From Lachnospiraceae bacterium (GTDB lineage: Bacteria; Bacillota; Clostridia; Lachnospirales; Lachnospiraceae), in NCBI GenBank assembly GCA_902363825.1, contig CABJBK010000007.1:62001-126000 (forward strand): a stretch of DNA of 64,000 nucleotides, written 5' to 3'. The notes below the pieces were generated by a model, which was not told the origin of the DNA, ran no database searches, and saw only the letters and a list, made by a program, of their open reading frames with translations. Positions 35,965 to 44,532 of the stretch are shown one piece after another. Each line of letters starts with the position of its first letter. The first letter of the stretch is position 1. The translations under genes and the position numbers were made by a program.

Positions 35965-36645
35965 TTATACTTCTGTCTCCCCGAGGATCAGCCGTAGGAT
36001 CATGTTTGCCTGATGCGCGGCACAGAGCATGACGCGGGGCGCCATCAGGCCGTAATGCTCCGTGATACCGGTCGTACCATCTCCACACAGATAGTAACGC
36101 CCCATGATATGTCTCATCTTTATCGTGTTGCCGCTCTCATATCCCGCCATTCCGGATGCCCCGACCAGCCAGGTCTGTGGCATATGCTCCAGCACATAGT
36201 TGGTAAGCATCGCTTTTTGCTCCGGGGCATCGAACGCCTCGCAGACAAACGGCTCTGTTACAACAGTTCCGATATTTTCTTCGGTCAGCTTTTCATAATC
36301 CGTCGTGATCTCACAATATGGAGCAAACTGTAACAGTTCTTCCTTTAATGCCGCAGGTTTCGGCTGTCCGAGCTGCGCGATCCCATACTGCTGCCGGTTT
36401 AAATTGGTAAGATCCACCGTGTCAAAATCTATGAGGTGCAAGTGCCCGACACCGCAGCGCGCCAGCGCGATCGCGATATTGGAACCCAGTCCTCCGAGAC
36501 CGCAGACCGCCACATGCGCATCCGAGATCTTATCCTGCACTGCTTTTGTATGGCGCAGTTCCAGCGCCGCACGCATTTCCTCTTTCGTCGGGATTTCCTG
36601 TATCGGAGCAGAAGACGTGTGAACAGGCGGCTTTTGCTTTTCCAT
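35965..36645 (-). CDS. thiF: ThiS adenylyltransferase ThiF
   Basis: 226 residues from [14 protein letters not shown]; this ATG lies behind GGGAGGGGGCTGATCAC, which overlaps the thiS stop. The ATP-binding motif is [19 protein letters not shown], then [18 protein letters not shown]. It activates the ThiS C-terminus as acyl-adenylate. It is of the short clostridial form, lacking the CxxC zinc pairs of E. coli ThiF. Confidence 0.93.
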   Translation of the reverse strand: MEKQKPPVHTSSAPIQEIPTKEEMRAALELRHTKAVQDKISDAHVAVCGLGGLGSNIAIALARCGVGHLHLIDFDTVDLTNLNRQQYGIAQLGQPKPAALKEELLQFAPYCEITTDYEKLTEENIGTVVTEPFVCEAFDAPEQKAMLTNYVLEHMPQTWLVGASGMAGYESGNTIKMRHIMGRYYLCGDGTTGITEHYGLMAPRVMLCAAHQANMILRLILGETEV

Positions 36646-36649
36646 GTGA

Positions 36650-36844
36650 TCAGCCCCCTCCCACAAAACTTACGATCTCAATCACATCATCCGGATTTAA
36701 GACTGCTGTCTCATACTGCGCTTTCGGAAGGATCTCCCCATTGCGCTCTACCGCGATCGTTGTAAGCGTATATCCGTTTTCTAACAGATAATCTTTTAAA
36801 ATCTTTCCGTCTGCGGAAACATCTTCACCATTGATTCGAACCAT
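36650..36844 (-). CDS. thiS: Sulfur carrier protein ThiS
   Basis: 64 residues from MVRINGEDVSADGKILKD after AAAAGGGAGGAATAAAA. It is a ubiquitin-like fold ending in the essential diglycine (IEIVSFVGGG), which becomes thiocarboxylate to donate sulfur to the thiazole ring. It is the first gene of the thi operon; the upstream leader carries a terminator-like hairpin. Confidence 0.95.
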   Translation of the reverse strand: MVRINGEDVSADGKILKDYLLENGYTLTTIAVERNGEILPKAQYETAVLNPDDVIEIVSFVGGG

Positions 36845-36875
36845 TTTTATTCCTCCCTTTTCCTCGTCACTATAA

Positions 36876-36933
36876 CAAAAAAAGCCACACAAAGGAAACC
36901 TGCACCCGTGGTGGTGCACCCCTTCGTGTGACT
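36876..36933 (-). promoter_or_regulatory. Structured thiS leader (candidate attenuator/riboswitch)
   Basis: On the minus strand AGTCACACGAAGG pairs CCTTTGTGTGGCT. Inside, UGCACC pairs GGUGCA around ACCACG, leaving an asymmetric internal loop (GG against GGUUU). Seven T residues follow directly, so it can act as an intrinsic terminator between the promoter and thiS. It lacks the CUGAGA and ACCUGA elements of TPP riboswitches. The fold and position suggest transcription attenuation by an unknown signal. Confidence 0.65.
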
Positions 36934-36955
36934 CTTGTCATTCACTCTGTGTGTT

Positions 36956-36984
36956 ATTGTAGCATGGAGGGAATGAAAATGCAA
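36956..36984 (-). promoter_or_regulatory. thi operon promoter
   Basis: Minus-strand -35 TTGCAT (36979-36984), 17 bp spacer, -10 TACAAT (36956-36961). Predicted start is about 36949, immediately before the structured leader. The 200 bases further upstream (to 37185) hold no recognisable gene or repeat. Confidence 0.65.
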
Positions 36985-37185
36985 GTGGAAAACGTTGATT
37001 TTCCTAGTGTTTTCGCTGTTTTCCCTGATTTTGCAGGAATTTCAAGCACTGTCACTTTTAATTTTTTTGCCTGCCCAATAACTGGATAACTTGCCATATC
37101 TTGCTATATCTTTACACTAATTTGGTGTCAAACTGAGGTGGATTGTTGCGGAACTTTTTTAATATGTCATATACAAAGCCAAAAT

Positions 37186-37479
37186 CTAAGCATGTGAATT
37201 TGGTTTTAAAGGAACAATTTTTAACGTATACCCCAGCGGAACCAATACCTTTAAAAGTGTATCAAGCTGCGGCGTAGATTTCATACTCTCTATCCTTGCA
37301 ATCGCTGGTTGCTTGACTCCACTGATTTCCGCAAGTTCCCTTTGCGACAGACCTCTTGCTTCCCTTGCTTCAACCATTTTTCCAATCAAAGCCACCTCCA
37401 AATTGATCTGTTCCCTATCTTCTGGACTCACCATTTCGTCATCATTAAACATTTCATCAAATGTCTGATACTTTTTCAT
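37186..37479 (-). CDS. HTH (XRE/HigA-like) antitoxin-type protein
   Basis: 97 residues from MKKYQTFDEMFNDDEM with a GGAAAGGAATTGATAAT region upstream. The HTH_3 domain (about 40-95) has GLSQRELAEISGVKQPAIARIE. The N-terminal acidic stretch plus HTH is the usual HigA-type antitoxin plan. No intact toxin gene is adjacent. The short open frame directly upstream resembles the end of a RelE/HigB toxin, so this may be a surviving antitoxin. Confidence 0.8.
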   Translation of the reverse strand: MKKYQTFDEMFNDDEMVSPEDREQINLEVALIGKMVEAREARGLSQRELAEISGVKQPAIARIESMKSTPQLDTLLKVLVPLGYTLKIVPLKPNSHA

Positions 37480-37483
37480 ATTA

Positions 37484-37555
37484 TCAATTCCTTTCCAACC
37501 AGTCCTTAATATTACGCTTTGCCTTCCCTTCTTTACTTGTATGATAAGATATTTG
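37484..37555 (-). pseudogene. Possible toxin-gene relic (C-terminal remnant)
   Basis: A 23-codon stretch ends in TGA 4 bases before the HTH gene and reads ISYHTSKEGKAKRNIKDWLE-RN. A basic, helical end of this kind is typical of HigB/Gp49-family toxins, which precede HigA genes at just this spacing. Stops lie directly upstream, so any toxin has been deleted. The similarity is from memory and weak. Confidence 0.3.
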
Positions 37556-37627
37556 TTATCATTTTTCAACCCACCTACTCCGCTTCTGTCAGGATATTTC
37601 TGTACTGCTACACGTTACAAATTACTG

Positions 37628-37969
37628 TCATTCTCCTTCCTCTCCACAGATATGCAGAATATCGTCAAACCGGACTTTTGTATTGACAATCTGAATCACA
37701 CGGCTCGTTTCATCAATCCGTGCTACCAGCCCGGTCACTTTCACATACTCCCCATTGCTGAAATAAATAACCGTCACCATTTTCCCTTTTTCAAGCAGAT
37801 GCATCTTGTAATCCAGCTCTTCTGCCATTTCCGGCGATAATTCCACTTTGGGGACAACAATTTTCTCTTTTGCTCTTAACGCCTCATCCAGTCCTTTCAG
37901 TGCTGAAAACGGCATAAATTGTTTCGCCCGGTCACTGACCGGCATTTTATTCCTCGGTCTTTTTGGCAT
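37628..37969 (-). CDS. YolD-like family protein
   Basis: 113 residues. YolD family features: basic start MPKRPRNKMPVSDRAKQFMPFSALKG, then a small beta-rich domain (VTVIYFSNGEYVKVTGLVARIDE, IVNTKVRFDDILHICG). YolD proteins accompany Y-family polymerases of the UvrX/YqjW type. The ATG overlaps the polymerase stop by one base (TAATG), so both are made from the SOS-controlled transcript. Confidence 0.88.
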   Translation of the reverse strand: MPKRPRNKMPVSDRAKQFMPFSALKGLDEALRAKEKIVVPKVELSPEMAEELDYKMHLLEKGKMVTVIYFSNGEYVKVTGLVARIDETSRVIQIVNTKVRFDDILHICGEEGE

Positions 37970-39243
37970 TACTTATCCCTCTCTCCTGCTTTATGTCCGC
38001 CAATCTGCTGATTGCGTTCCATTGTTGTCGCAGCTTTTTCCAGATTCATTCCTTTTAAAATAGCATTCTTACCAAACTTATTCTTTATTTCAACCACAGC
38101 TTCCTGCACCTTATGATTCTTTTCTAACGTTGCCGCATCTGCAAAGAAACTGTATTGGTGATACTCTTCCGGAACAACATGATTGCATGTTATATTGACA
38201 CGCCGAATTGCACATGCCGGGTTCACGATTCTTCGATACAGCCTGACAACTTCCGGAATAATAGCCATATCGGAATTTGTTTCGTCGTTAAAACTCACGG
38301 TACCATGCGCAGGGTTCAAATCCAGCTGATTCGAATACCCCACATGCAATGTGATCGATTTACAGACCAGCTTTTTTGCGACCAGATCCAGACACAGCAG
38401 ATCGGTCATTTCTTTTATGATCAGTTCCCCCTCCGTATAATTATAGTCACATGCCAGAACCTGACCATTGGTTATGCTGTTCGTACCGGGCTTATATGCC
38501 TTGATATCAGCTATCGTTACCGGCTCTCTCCCCCAAGCATGGTCGATCAGTAATTCTGCATCTACCCCAAACAACCGATACAAAAAATCTTCATCCGTTT
38601 TTGCGATATCTTCCATCGTATAAATTCCGTAATTTGCGAGCTTCTTTGCGGTTCCCGCACCTATTCTCCAAAAATCAGTCAGCGGTCTGTGCCTCCATAA
38701 GGATCTCCGATACGACTCTTCATCCAGCTCTCCGATAAAATCCGTTGCATGCTTTGCCATGATGTCCAGTGCTATCTTGGTCAGATACAGGTTCGTCCCG
38801 ATTCCACATGTCGCTCTCACACCAACTTTTTCACTGATATCATTCATGATCCGCTGCCCCAGTTCCCTTGCGGTCATATGATACAGACCAAGATAGTCCG
38901 TCACATCCATAAATGCCTCATCGATTGAATACACATGGATATCTTCCTTTGAGACATATTTCAGATAGATCTCGTAGATTTCCGCCGCATAATCTATATA
39001 TTTCTGCATCCGGGGCTGCGCCATAATATAATCCACACCTTTTGGAATTTCAAAAACCCGGCAGCGGTTTTTTATCCCCATCTTTTTCATTGCCGGTGTA
39101 ATTGCCAGACAGATCGTCTTATCCGTCCTCTCAGGATCCGCGACAACAAGATTCGTCGTCATCGGGTCAAGTTTTCTTTCCACGCATTCTATTGACGCGT
39201 AAAATGACTTTAAGTCAATGCAAATATATTTTCTCTCATTCAT
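37969..39243 (-). CDS. Y-family DNA polymerase (UmuC/UvrX/DinB-like)
   Basis: 424 residues from MNERKYICIDLKSFYASIEC after AGGAGATCCGGTGGT. Catalytic acidic residues are in ICIDLKSFYAS and HVYSIDEAFMDVT. The palm motif and the GIGTNLYLTKIALDIMAKH segment are followed by a HhH region (DFWRIGAGTAKKLANYGIY) and the little-finger domain. It is an error-prone translesion polymerase. A LexA box lies between the -35 and -10, and yolD follows in the same operon. Confidence 0.92.
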   Translation of the reverse strand: MNERKYICIDLKSFYASIECVERKLDPMTTNLVVADPERTDKTICLAITPAMKKMGIKNRCRVFEIPKGVDYIMAQPRMQKYIDYAAEIYEIYLKYVSKEDIHVYSIDEAFMDVTDYLGLYHMTARELGQRIMNDISEKVGVRATCGIGTNLYLTKIALDIMAKHATDFIGELDEESYRRSLWRHRPLTDFWRIGAGTAKKLANYGIYTMEDIAKTDEDFLYRLFGVDAELLIDHAWGREPVTIADIKAYKPGTNSITNGQVLACDYNYTEGELIIKEMTDLLCLDLVAKKLVCKSITLHVGYSNQLDLNPAHGTVSFNDETNSDMAIIPEVVRLYRRIVNPACAIRRVNITCNHVVPEEYHQYSFFADAATLEKNHKVQEAVVEIKNKFGKNAILKGMNLEKAATTMERNQQIGGHKAGERDK

Positions 39244-39297
39244 ACCACCGGATCTCCTGTACATTTATTTTGCCAAATACCATGCATGCGTAGTGTA

Positions 39298-39326
39298 ATT
39301 ATATGTCCGAACATGTGTTTTGTAAA
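39298..39326 (-). promoter_or_regulatory. SOS promoter with LexA box
   Basis: Minus-strand -35 TTTACA (39321-39326), 17 bp, -10 TATAAT (39298-39303). The plus strand between them reads CGAACATGTGTTTT (39308-39321), matching the Gram-positive LexA consensus CGAACRNRYGTTYC at 13 of 14 positions. Confidence 0.85.
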
Positions 39327-39509
39327 GTTGAAATTTCTGCCAAAAATAAATCTTTTACCGATACTATTGAAACGGCGGGAAAGCATCCTCTGTGCAATCG
39401 GATGACAGATAAAGGCAGATATATTGTATAATAGATACTATTCTTCTACCAAACGAAAGACTTTAGATAAATCTGAATTGGAAATCAACTGAAAATATTT
39501 AAAAAGATT

Positions 39510-39515
39510 TGAAAC
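39510..39515 (+). promoter_or_regulatory. Possible ECF-type -35 (TGAAAC) of sigV
   Basis: TGAAAC followed by a T-run matches the -35 of SigV/SigX-type ECF promoters. The expected CGTC -10 is not clear (TATC or CATCTA at slightly wrong spacing). Autoregulation is plausible but weakly supported. Confidence 0.35.
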
Positions 39516-39574
39516 TTTTTTATCCGTTTCTATCATCTAATAAGCAGAACAACGAAAAGGAGGTATCCATCTTC

Positions 39575-40072
39575 GTGATACAAAAAACGGAAAAGAAAAA
39601 AGAAAGCACTGTGGAGCAGCTGCTTTTACAAAATTACAACCAATACTACCGGCTGGCATACAGCTACGTCAAAAATGACGCTGATGCCGGAGACATCGTA
39701 CAGACCGGGGCGTACAAAGCGATCAAAAACTGCGGCACTTTAAAAGACACTGCATATGCCGGTACCTGGCTCTACCGCATCATGTTAAATGAGATCTTTG
39801 CTTTTTACCGGCAGCGGAAAGAGGAAACGCTGGACTCTGTGACTGAGGAACCACATTCCGAAGACATTTATGAGGATATCGATCTAAAACGCGCATTGGA
39901 AACACTGTCGGACCGCGACCGCATGATCGTGGAACTGAAATACTTTGAAGATATGAAACTTGAGGATATCGCGGCTGTTATGGACGAGAACATCAACACG
40001 GTAAAAAGCAGGCTCTACCGCAGCCTGCAAAAATTAAAAAACTGTCTGAAAGATGACCGGATATTCTCATAA
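39575..40072 (+). CDS. sigV: ECF RNA polymerase sigma factor (SigV-like)
   Basis: About 165 residues from a GTG start (VIQKTEKKKESTVEQL) 11 bases after AAGGAGG. Sigma region 2 runs YNQYYRLAYSYVKNDADAGDIVQ to GTWLYRIMLNEI; region 4 contains LSDRDRMIVELKYFEDMKLEDIAAVM and NTVKSRLYRSLQKLK. The next gene encodes an RsiV-type anti-sigma factor 29 bases downstream. In B. subtilis the SigV/RsiV pair responds to lysozyme. Confidence 0.88.
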   Translation: MIQKTEKKKESTVEQLLLQNYNQYYRLAYSYVKNDADAGDIVQTGAYKAIKNCGTLKDTAYAGTWLYRIMLNEIFAFYRQRKEETLDSVTEEPHSEDIYEDIDLKRALETLSDRDRMIVELKYFEDMKLEDIAAVMDENINTVKSRLYRSLQKLKNCLKDDRIFS

Positions 40073-40101
40073 AAAGCTGCCAAAAGAAAGGATTTTATCA
40101 T

Positions 40102-41010
40102 ATGGAAAACAAAAATAAAAACTGGGATCAGATAAAACAGGAATATAAAGAGCACACCATGTCCGAAGAACAGGTGCTTGCAATGAAAGAAAAGATCAAA
40201 CAGGCGAAAAAAGAAAATCGCAGGAAACAGACTTCCCATCTCCGGCGAAAGATTACCGGCGCCGCTGCTGCCATTGTGGTTCTTCTCACTGTTCTGCCAA
40301 ACACCTCACAGTCCGTTGCTTACGCGATGAGTCGCGTTCCGCTTCTGTCCCAGTGGGTTAAGGTTGTTACGTTCCGGGATTATCAGTATTCGGATGACCG
40401 TAACAGCGCCAATATCCAGGTACCGGAGATCACTTTGGATACAGAAGCAACTAAGCAGCCCGATCCGGCAGTCTCTGAACAGACGAAAAAAACAACGGAT
40501 GAGATCAATGCCGAGATCCAGGCCATCACGGATCAGCTTATTGCTGAATTTGAAGAGAGTAAGAAAAACGAAGAGGGTTATCAGAACATGACGGTGGAAT
40601 CCGAGATTCTTGCCACAACTGACCAGTATTTCACCCTAAAGCTCACCTGTTATCAGGCCGCCGGAAGTGGTGCGGAATGGGATTATTACTACACCATTGA
40701 CCTTGATACCGGAAAACGTATATCCTTGCCGGATCTCTTTCGCGCGGACAGTGATTATATCAACGTCATCAGCGATAATATCAAAGAACAGATGAAATCT
40801 CAGATGGCAGCGGATGAAAATGTCCGTTACTGGCTGGATTCTGATATGCCGGAATGGGATTTTAAATCCATCACTGACGATACTTCTTTTTATCTGAATG
40901 AAAATGGTGAAGTTGTCATCTGCTTTAACGAGGGCGATGTCGCACCCATGTCTATGGGGTGTGTTACCTTCGTGATCCCAAATGACGTTCTGGCGGATAT
41001 CCGCAGGTAA
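40102..41010 (+). CDS. rsiV: RsiV-like anti-sigma factor (DUF3298 domain)
   Basis: 302 residues. A cytosolic N-terminus of ~50 basic residues is followed by one membrane span (ITGAAAAIVVLLTVLP, about 51-68) and an extracellular part. That part carries the RsiV-type DUF4163/DUF3298 domain: NMTVESEILATTDQYFTLKLTCYQ, YYYTIDLDTGKRISLPDLF, SFYLNENGEVVICFNEGDVAP. In RsiV this domain binds lysozyme and triggers site-1/site-2 cleavage that frees the sigma factor. Such sensing would fit a gut or mucosal bacterium. Confidence 0.88.
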   Translation: MENKNKNWDQIKQEYKEHTMSEEQVLAMKEKIKQAKKENRRKQTSHLRRKITGAAAAIVVLLTVLPNTSQSVAYAMSRVPLLSQWVKVVTFRDYQYSDDRNSANIQVPEITLDTEATKQPDPAVSEQTKKTTDEINAEIQAITDQLIAEFEESKKNEEGYQNMTVESEILATTDQYFTLKLTCYQAAGSGAEWDYYYTIDLDTGKRISLPDLFRADSDYINVISDNIKEQMKSQMAADENVRYWLDSDMPEWDFKSITDDTSFYLNENGEVVICFNEGDVAPMSMGCVTFVIPNDVLADIRR

Positions 41011-41023
41011 AGATGAAAAAAAC

Positions 41024-41073
41024 AGAGGGGTTATAAATCATTCCTGATCCGGAATTTTTTATAACCCCTCTTA
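41024..41073 (+). terminator. Terminator after sigV-rsiV
   Basis: AGAGGGGTTATAAA (41024-41037) pairs TTTATAACCCCTCT (41058-41071) perfectly over 14 bp, followed by TATTTAT. It overlaps the 3' end of the convergent pseudogene. Confidence 0.75.
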
Positions 41074-41336
41074 TTTATCTTCGCCCATCACCGCTTTTTT
41101 GATGATATGCTTGAAACGCGGACGATATAATATCCGGTTATTCCGGGTTTTCCGCGAAATTCCCATGCAAATGCGTCACTGCACAAAAGTATTGCCGTGG
41201 ACAGCTGCATCAGCAACATCCATTTCCTTTTTTTCCTGTCAAAATTTTTTCCAACAAACATACATACTGCCGCGATCAGGCAAAAAATAAAGCCCCAGAG
41301 AAGTAACGCGACATGTATAGATTGACGGTCAAACAT
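41071..41336 (-). pseudogene. Truncated membrane sensor (both ends kept, middle deleted)
   Basis: The open start MFDRQSIHVALLLWGFIFCL plus a second span (LLMQLSTAILLCSDAFAW) looks like the beginning of the large membrane-bound GGDEF/sensor proteins of Lachnospiraceae. After ~75 codons the frame ends in ISSKKR. In the next frame a short tail (FKHIIKKAVMGEDK, stop 41071-41073) looks like the end of a longer protein. A large internal deletion with frameshift explains both pieces. The parent family is inferred from the N-terminus only. Confidence 0.6.
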
Positions 41337-41374
41337 CGTTTATCTTTTCCTCTTGTCATTTCCATAGCTGTCTC

Positions 41375-41974
41375 CTAGCCGAGCAGCACCGCAAGCTCCT
41401 GCTTTGCCTGTTCATAATTTTCAAACACAATACCCAGGATGCCGTTTCTGCGCGCACCCTCCACATTTACTTTGCGGTCATCAAAAAATACACATTCTCC
41501 GGCAGCTAACTGATAACGCCGCAGAATGAGTTGATAGATCGCGTCATCCGGCTTTATGACTTTTTCCCTCCAGGAAAATACCGCGCCGTCCACCAGTTTG
41601 GTGAAATCCATTTTGCTGCCGCAATCATGATAGCACTTTGATCCGTAATTGGAAAGGATATAAACATGAAGCCCCTTCGCTTTCATCGCACGGATCCACT
41701 CTTCGGCATACGGATATACCTCTATGACACCGCTTAAATTTTCGACATACATGCGGATCTCTTTTTCCACGCCGGGATCGTTTTCAATAAAACGGTTTAA
41801 AACCTCCGCGTCCGTCAGCACACCACGGTCATACTCTTCCCAGTCTTCACTCAGCGCAGTCGCCTTCGCCACACGCTCTGCAATGTCCGCCGGAAATCCA
41901 AAGGAAGCCAGGTGTTTTTCCCAACAATAATCTACCAGTACATTTCCCACATCCAGAATTACATTTTTGATCAT
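41375..41974 (-). CDS. HAD-superfamily hydrolase (YihX-like)
   Basis: 199 residues. HAD motifs: ILDVGNVLVDY (motif I, the aspartate nucleophile), ILSNYGSK (motif II Ser), KPDDAIYQLIL (motif III Lys) and CVFFDDRKVNVEGARRNG (motif IV). The cap is helical (HAD-IA). Such enzymes dephosphorylate sugar phosphates or related metabolites; the exact substrate cannot be read. It has a GAGGAGAAAAAT site and is monocistronic. Confidence 0.9.
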   Translation of the reverse strand: MIKNVILDVGNVLVDYCWEKHLASFGFPADIAERVAKATALSEDWEEYDRGVLTDAEVLNRFIENDPGVEKEIRMYVENLSGVIEVYPYAEEWIRAMKAKGLHVYILSNYGSKCYHDCGSKMDFTKLVDGAVFSWREKVIKPDDAIYQLILRRYQLAAGECVFFDDRKVNVEGARRNGILGIVFENYEQAKQELAVLLG

Positions 41975-42045
41975 ATTTTTCTCCTCACGTCACTGTATTC
42001 TGCTTCCATAATACTATGGCTTTTTCGCAACGGCAAGCGGTCTTT

Positions 42046-42702
42046 TTATTTTTTACTTTTACATTCTTTGATCTGCCTCCGCAGGTGAAGCATCTGTTTA
42101 TCCATCTTTACCACCAGTGCCGAATATTCCTTCAATTCCTCTTCCACATACGCGGTATTCAGGAAATCTTTCTTGTAGCAGAGCTGATTATCAAGTTCCG
42201 CCCAGGAATCCATGATCGCGGTACGAAGCTGTACTTCTATTTTTATGTAAGTACATTTCTCTCTGTCAAAAAAAGGAACCTGCATGATCAGATGCAGGCT
42301 CTGGTAACCGTTTTTCTTCGGCTCTCTGATATAATCTTTTTCCTTTAAAAGTATAAGATCGCCCTGGTTCTTTAAGTATTCGGCGATCTCATAAACATCA
42401 TCGACAAAGAAGCAGACTGCCCGGATCCCTGCAATATCATTTAATTTTTCCACTGCAGCAGCATAAGAAATGTCATAGGATTTTCGCTGAAGCTTTTTTA
42501 AGATACTGTCATAGGACTTGATCCTGCTGTCAATATTACGCACCACCGCGCGGGCGTATTTCTGCTCCAGCTCAATATTTATCATTTTCAATTTGAACAT
42601 AAGCAGGCTGATCGCATATTCATTTTTTAAGATCACACCCGCATCATCAAGACATTCTTTTAAGGCAAGGGCTTTTTTCCCCATATGATTTTTCCCATCC
42701 AT
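42046..42702 (-). CDS. Small alarmone synthetase ((p)ppGpp synthetase, RelQ/YjbM type)
   Basis: 218 residues, a synthetase-only RelA/SpoT domain with no hydrolase HD, TGS or ACT. Motifs: SRIKSYDSILKKLQRKSY (ATP/GTP site), LNDIAGIRAVCFFVDDVYEI, DYIREPKKNGYQSLHLIM (substrate G-loop region), and VQLRTAIMDSWAELDNQLCYK with the catalytic Glu-Gln. It makes (p)ppGpp or pGpp under stress. The gene follows the Hsp70 gene after 99 bases and has its own AGAGGAGGTTACAAT site. Confidence 0.92.
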   Translation of the reverse strand: MDGKNHMGKKALALKECLDDAGVILKNEYAISLLMFKLKMINIELEQKYARAVVRNIDSRIKSYDSILKKLQRKSYDISYAAAVEKLNDIAGIRAVCFFVDDVYEIAEYLKNQGDLILLKEKDYIREPKKNGYQSLHLIMQVPFFDREKCTYIKIEVQLRTAIMDSWAELDNQLCYKKDFLNTAYVEEELKEYSALVVKMDKQMLHLRRQIKECKSKK

Positions 42703-42801
42703 ATTGTAACCTCCTCTGATAAGGTCATCAGATTATTATATGCGTTATGGGTAAAATCTATACTTCTAAATCTGTAAATTCCAGGTAAATTTTTTATAAA
42801 T

Positions 42802-44517
42802 TTATTCGTCTTCCTTCCAGAACTGATCCGCATTTATCGTTTCTTTTTCCTGCTCTAACATGTCAAGCAGCATGGTAAATTTTACGATGCTTTCCCTGCG
42901 CAGTTTCGGATCGGTCTCATTTTGCTGTATTGCCCGGTATTTTCGCATTTCTTCCAGCAGAATCTGCTTTTCGGATTCCCCGGCTTCCTGATACATACGA
43001 TTTGCGCGGTACACAAGATAGTTGGATTTCATCACAATATCATTCTGGATCTTTAAATTTTCCAGTCTGTCTTTGCGCTCTTTCAGTTCATCCGCGCTCA
43101 TTCCCATATTTCCAACGACCAGAGAACGGTGTATGTTTACGTCGCAGTCCCTGCACTCGATATCCACATCAAAGATCCCATTGATGTCGTAGGAAAATGT
43201 GACTTCCACCTGGATCTCTCCCGCAGGTCTTGGCGGAATGTCAATCCGTATCTCGTCAAGAAGCTCATTTGCCTTCGCAATCATATTTTCGCCCTGATAG
43301 ATTGGAAACGCGATCCGCCGCTGATTATCTTCCACCGTTGTATACATCCTGGTTCTGCTGTATGGAAGGATCACATTTTTCTCAATGTGAACCGCAAAAG
43401 ATCCATCGCTCACGCAGGTTCCAAGCGAAAACGGACAGATATCCGAAAGCAGCATATCTTTGATCCCCGCCTTGCGTTCCTTGATCCCGACTGCGGTTCC
43501 GACTCCAAGGGCAATGATCTCATCCGGATTTTTGTCCACCTGCACACGCTCATGAAAGACCGACCGCATAAACTCCTGCACTAACGGCATCTTGGAAGAA
43601 CCGCCGACCAGAATGACCTGATCGATCTCAGAAAGGGAAAATCCGCTCATCGTTACAGCCTTCTGGATCGGTTCGAGCATACGCCGGAACACAAAATCCG
43701 CCTGTTTTTTTAACTGCGCCCGGGTAAGCGACAGTACCATATTCTGTCCGTCAAGGACAATACTCCGCTCCACAGAGTCCTGCACGGAGAGGCATTTTTT
43801 TAAGTCTTCTGCCTCTTTGTAGAGCAGTTCAATCTGCTCTTTGCCGAGTTTTTTCCGGTTCAGCCGGTTTTCGGCGCAAAAACAGTCTACGATCGCATCG
43901 TTAAAATCCTTGCCACCCAGCTTGTTATCCCCGGCAACCGCACGGATCTCCACAATATTATCAAACGCTTCGACGATCGAAATATCCAGTGTTCCACCGC
44001 CGAAATCCGAGATCAGATAGATGGCGTGGTCTGCCATTCGATCCACATGATAGGAAAGTGCCGCTGCGGAAGGCTCATTGATAATCCGCTTTACCGAAAG
44101 TCCCGCAAGCTGTCCTGCCACGCGGGTCGCACAGCGCTGTTTATCCGTGAAATAAGCCGGTACACTGATCACCGCCTCATCTACCGGTTCCCCGAAATAA
44201 GCTTCCGCGTCCTGCTTTAACTGGCGCAGTACAAAGGAAGAGAGTTCTTCCGGCAGATAACTTTTTCTATCTACCCGGTATTTGGTTTTGGTGCCCATAT
44301 CACGCTTGAATTCGCGGAATGCCCGGTCCGGCTCGTTTATCAGCATTTCCTTTGCCGCTTTTCCGACTAAGACCTCTGCTCCTTTCGGGAATCCGACGAC
44401 CGAAGGCGTTAACGTATCACCAAATTCATTCGGGATCAGTTTTACCTTTCCCTCTGTCTCATCCCAGTAGCTGACCAGACTGTTTGTCGTTCCAAGATCA
44501 ATTCCTATACAATGCAT
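42802..44517 (-). CDS. Hsp70 family chaperone (HscC/DnaK-like)
   Basis: 571 residues, shorter than DnaK (about 610-640). The ATPase domain has IGIDLGTTNSLVSYW, IINEPSAAALSYH, LISDFGGGTLDISIVE and ILVGGSSKMPLVQEF. The substrate domain begins near DICPFSLGTCVSDGSF, and the lid is short. This is the alternative Hsp70 branch (HscC-like) found beside housekeeping DnaK. No DnaJ or GrpE gene is nearby. It follows carD by 15 bases, an unusual pairing. Confidence 0.92.
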   Translation of the reverse strand: MHCIGIDLGTTNSLVSYWDETEGKVKLIPNEFGDTLTPSVVGFPKGAEVLVGKAAKEMLINEPDRAFREFKRDMGTKTKYRVDRKSYLPEELSSFVLRQLKQDAEAYFGEPVDEAVISVPAYFTDKQRCATRVAGQLAGLSVKRIINEPSAAALSYHVDRMADHAIYLISDFGGGTLDISIVEAFDNIVEIRAVAGDNKLGGKDFNDAIVDCFCAENRLNRKKLGKEQIELLYKEAEDLKKCLSVQDSVERSIVLDGQNMVLSLTRAQLKKQADFVFRRMLEPIQKAVTMSGFSLSEIDQVILVGGSSKMPLVQEFMRSVFHERVQVDKNPDEIIALGVGTAVGIKERKAGIKDMLLSDICPFSLGTCVSDGSFAVHIEKNVILPYSRTRMYTTVEDNQRRIAFPIYQGENMIAKANELLDEIRIDIPPRPAGEIQVEVTFSYDINGIFDVDIECRDCDVNIHRSLVVGNMGMSADELKERKDRLENLKIQNDIVMKSNYLVYRANRMYQEAGESEKQILLEEMRKYRAIQQNETDPKLRRESIVKFTMLLDMLEQEKETINADQFWKEDE

Positions 44518-44532
44518 AACTTCTCCCCTTTT

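Noticed and set aside
36876..36933. TPP riboswitch upstream of thiS
   Set aside because: Position is right, but the conserved TPP aptamer elements (CUGAGA, ACCUGA...GGGUAA-type) are absent.
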